Source: Pedobacter cryotolerans (GTDB lineage Bacteria > Bacteroidota > Bacteroidia > Sphingobacteriales > Sphingobacteriaceae). Taken from it: 64,000 bases of DNA. A model generated the notes under the pieces. That model worked only from the letters and a program-made list of their open reading frames with translations, searched no databases and was not told where the DNA came from. Below, one piece after another: positions 62,618 through 64,000 of this stretch (position 1 is the first letter of the stretch; each line of letters opens with the position of its first letter). The stretch spans positions 17,257-81,256 of the forward strand of contig NZ_SWBO01000002.1 of NCBI RefSeq assembly GCF_005116475.1, in the 5' to 3' direction. The position numbers were made by a program, and so were the translations under genes.

Positions 62618-64000
62618 TTAATAAAAATAGTCGAATTGAATACGATCTCCAGAAATTAATACATAACCACCGTTGTTAGCAGGTACATAAGTTAAGGTAC
62701 TTGTAGTTGAAGTATATGCCGTATTACTAATTCTTATGCCATTTACGTACATTTTTATTTTACTGTTGGAAGATGGCGTTTGTGTTAACGAAAAAGAAGT
62801 TTGTGATGCAGTAGCTGTAAACTCATCTGCAACTTCACGTACCGCTGTAACTGCAGCATCAACATAAGCTTTTACCGATTTAACACTAGGATATTTTATA
62901 TCTGAAGAGGCATCTGTAATTATATTTAAACTTTTATTACTGATTAGCTCACGTGCATCTAATGCTGTTTGTGTAGCTGTGCTGATGGGTTTATCTAAAT
63001 CAGCGGTATTGTCTGCATTGCCCAAACCAACCATCGCTTTGCTAATACCAGAAACTGTACCCGTAAAAGTTGGCGAGGCTATTGGTGCTTTTAAAGCTAA
63101 ATCAGCTGCACTACCTTTTAAATCTAACGCTGTTTGTGTAGCTGTGCTGATGGGTTTATCTAAATCTGCGGTGTTATCAACGCTGCCTAAACCAACCATC
63201 GCTTTGCTAATACCAGAAACTGTACCCGTAAAAGTTGGTGAGGCTATTGGTGCTTTTAAAGCTAAATCAGCTGCACTACCTTTTAAATCTAACGCTGTTT
63301 GTGTAGCTGTGCTGATGGGTTTATCTAAATCGGCTGTGTTATCTACATTGCCCAAACCAACCATCGCTTTGCTAATACCAGATACTGTACCTGTAAAAGT
63401 TGGTGAAGCGATTGGTGCTTTTAAAGCTAAATCAGCTGTACTGCCTTTTAAATCTAATGCAGTTTGGGTAGCTGTGCTAATTGGTTTATCAAGATCTGCG
63501 GTGTTATCTGCATTGCCCAAACCGACCATCGCTTTGCTAATACCAGAAACTGTACCCGTAAAAGTTGGTGAAGCTATTGGTGCTTTTAAAGCTAAATCAG
63601 TAGCGCTACCTTTTGAATTTAATGCTGTTTGGGTAGCTGTGCTGATGGGTTTATCTAAATCTGCGGTGTTATCAACGCTGCCTAAACCAACCATCGCTTT
63701 GCTAATACCAGAAACTGTACCTGTAAAAGTTGGTGAAGCAATTGGTGCTTTTAAAGATAAATCAGCTGTGCTGGATTTTAAATCTAATGCTGTTTGTGTA
63801 GCTGTGCTGATGGGTTTATCTAAATCGGCTGTGTTATCTGCATTGCCCAAACCCACCATCGCTTTGCTAATACCAGAAACTGTACCCGTAAAAGTTGGTG
63901 AAGCGATTGGTGCTTTTAAAGCTAAATCAGCTGCGCTAGATTTTAAATTTAATGCTGTTTGTGTAGCTGTGCTGATGGGTTTATCTAAATCGGCTGTGTT
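62618..64000 (-). CDS. Repetitive surface/fibre-like protein, C-terminal part (5' end outside window)
   Basis: The frame is open to the right edge, so the true start is not in the window; the Met at 63859 is only a repeat-internal residue. At least 460 residues are present. Most is a 55-residue tandem repeat with core MVGLGNADNTADLDKPISTA, then TQTALDLKGS..DLALKAPI, then ASPTFTGTVSGISKA. The last 110 residues are unique (DASSDIKYPSVKSVKAYVDA, FSLTQTPSSNSKIKMYVNGI, ISGDRIQFDYFY). The repeat type occurs in phage tail fibres and in Bacteroidota surface proteins. The operon with a PorP/SprF gene argues for a cell-surface fibre here. No phage genes are near. Confidence 0.85.
   Translation of the reverse strand, partial: NTADLDKPISTATQTALNLKSSAADLALKAPIASPTFTGTVSGISKAMVGLGNADNTADLDKPISTATQTALDLKSSTADLSLKAPIASPTFTGTVSGISKAMVGLGSVDNTADLDKPISTATQTALNSKGSATDLALKAPIASPTFTGTVSGISKAMVGLGNADNTADLDKPISTATQTALDLKGSTADLALKAPIASPTFTGTVSGISKAMVGLGNVDNTADLDKPISTATQTALDLKGSAADLALKAPIASPTFTGTVSGISKAMVGLGSVDNTADLDKPISTATQTALDLKGSAADLALKAPIASPTFTGTVSGISKAMVGLGNADNTADLDKPISTATQTALDARELISNKSLNIITDASSDIKYPSVKSVKAYVDAAVTAVREVADEFTATASQTSFSLTQTPSSNSKIKMYVNGIRISNTAYTSTTSTLTYVPANNGGYVLISGDRIQFDYFY
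62960..64000. repeat. 165-base tandem repeat (at least six units)
   Basis: The word CCATCGCTTTGCTAATACCA starts at 63031, 63196, 63361, 63526 (as CGACCATCG...), 63691 and 63856, exactly 165 bases apart. Units differ at a few third positions and in the short SSTADLS/GSAADLA/GSATDLA segment. The array continues beyond the right edge. Confidence 0.95.

Noticed and set aside
62960..64000. Regular 165-base repeats as a CRISPR array
   Set aside because: The whole unit is conserved and coding; there are no short repeats with variable spacers.
62618..64000. Prophage tail-fibre gene
   Set aside because: No capsid, tail, terminase, integrase or lysis gene is near, and the downstream partner is PorP/SprF; kept only as a possibility pending sequence to the right.

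Overview
The window is low-GC DNA from a member of the Bacteroidota, most likely Sphingobacteriaceae (Pedobacter or a close relative). Signs of this are paired SusC/SusD outer-membrane genes, a TonB receptor paired with a DUF4249 lipoprotein, a PorP/SprF gliding/type IX-type protein, a sigma-54 regulator in the kdp locus, promoters of the TAnnTTTG type, near absence of Shine-Dalgarno sites, and many dispersed palindromic repeats carrying the GTCATCCTGAGCG core common in this phylum. I see no rRNA, tRNA, CRISPR array or intact insertion sequence.

Layout. (1) 1-9107: a small polysaccharide-utilisation locus on the minus strand (7TM sensor/regulator, SusC, SusD, start of a second SusC), with a divergent PL6-family polysaccharide lyase. 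The regulator is unusual because a 7TMR-DISM membrane sensor is joined to the zinc-ribbon/HTH part of an IS1595-type transposase. (2) 9113-12020: MaoC hydratase, MazG-like pyrophosphohydrolase, SDR oxidoreductase and AraC regulator. (3) 12524-15837: an Mla/MCE lipid-transport operon (permease, ATPase, MCE protein) and an exported methyltransferase. (4) 15884-27677: a complete high-affinity potassium system, all on the minus strand: sigma-54 response regulator, 27-residue membrane peptide, kdpF, kdpA, kdpB, kdpC, porin, a KdpD reduced to its sensor half, and a separate histidine kinase. It is studded with palindromic repeats, one of them translated inside kdpB, and a toxin-antitoxin pair lies between the regulator gene and the structural operon, bracketed by two copies of another palindrome.

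(5) 27913-35688: surface-polysaccharide synthesis and ABC-dependent export (GT14 enzyme, two GT2 proteins, Wzt-like ATPase, Wzm-like permease, polysaccharide deacetylase, methyltransferase). (6) 35866-41882: L-arabinose catabolism (araB, araD, araA, sodium/sugar symporter). (7) 42687-49213: hemF, MFS transporter, fasciclin lipoprotein, DUF4249 lipoprotein and TonB receptor. (8) 49393-54301: DUF4442 protein, AlbA_2 protein, palindrome cluster, MATE pump, dihaem peroxidase, single-domain response regulator and a 53-residue membrane protein. (9) 54368-59362: two DinB-type polymerases around a small barrel lipoprotein, TruC and a histone-deacetylase-family enzyme; the second dinB has a pair of operator-like palindromes at its promoter. 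(10) 59435-59826: a MITE-like element with 28-base inverted ends. (11) 59951-64000: an operon with a very repetitive 55-residue-repeat protein (cut by the window edge), an AbfB-like/DUF1566 surface protein and a PorP/SprF protein.

Functional assignments rest on motif recognition from the translated sequence; no database search was run. Where a start was moved from the longest open frame, the entry gives the reason.
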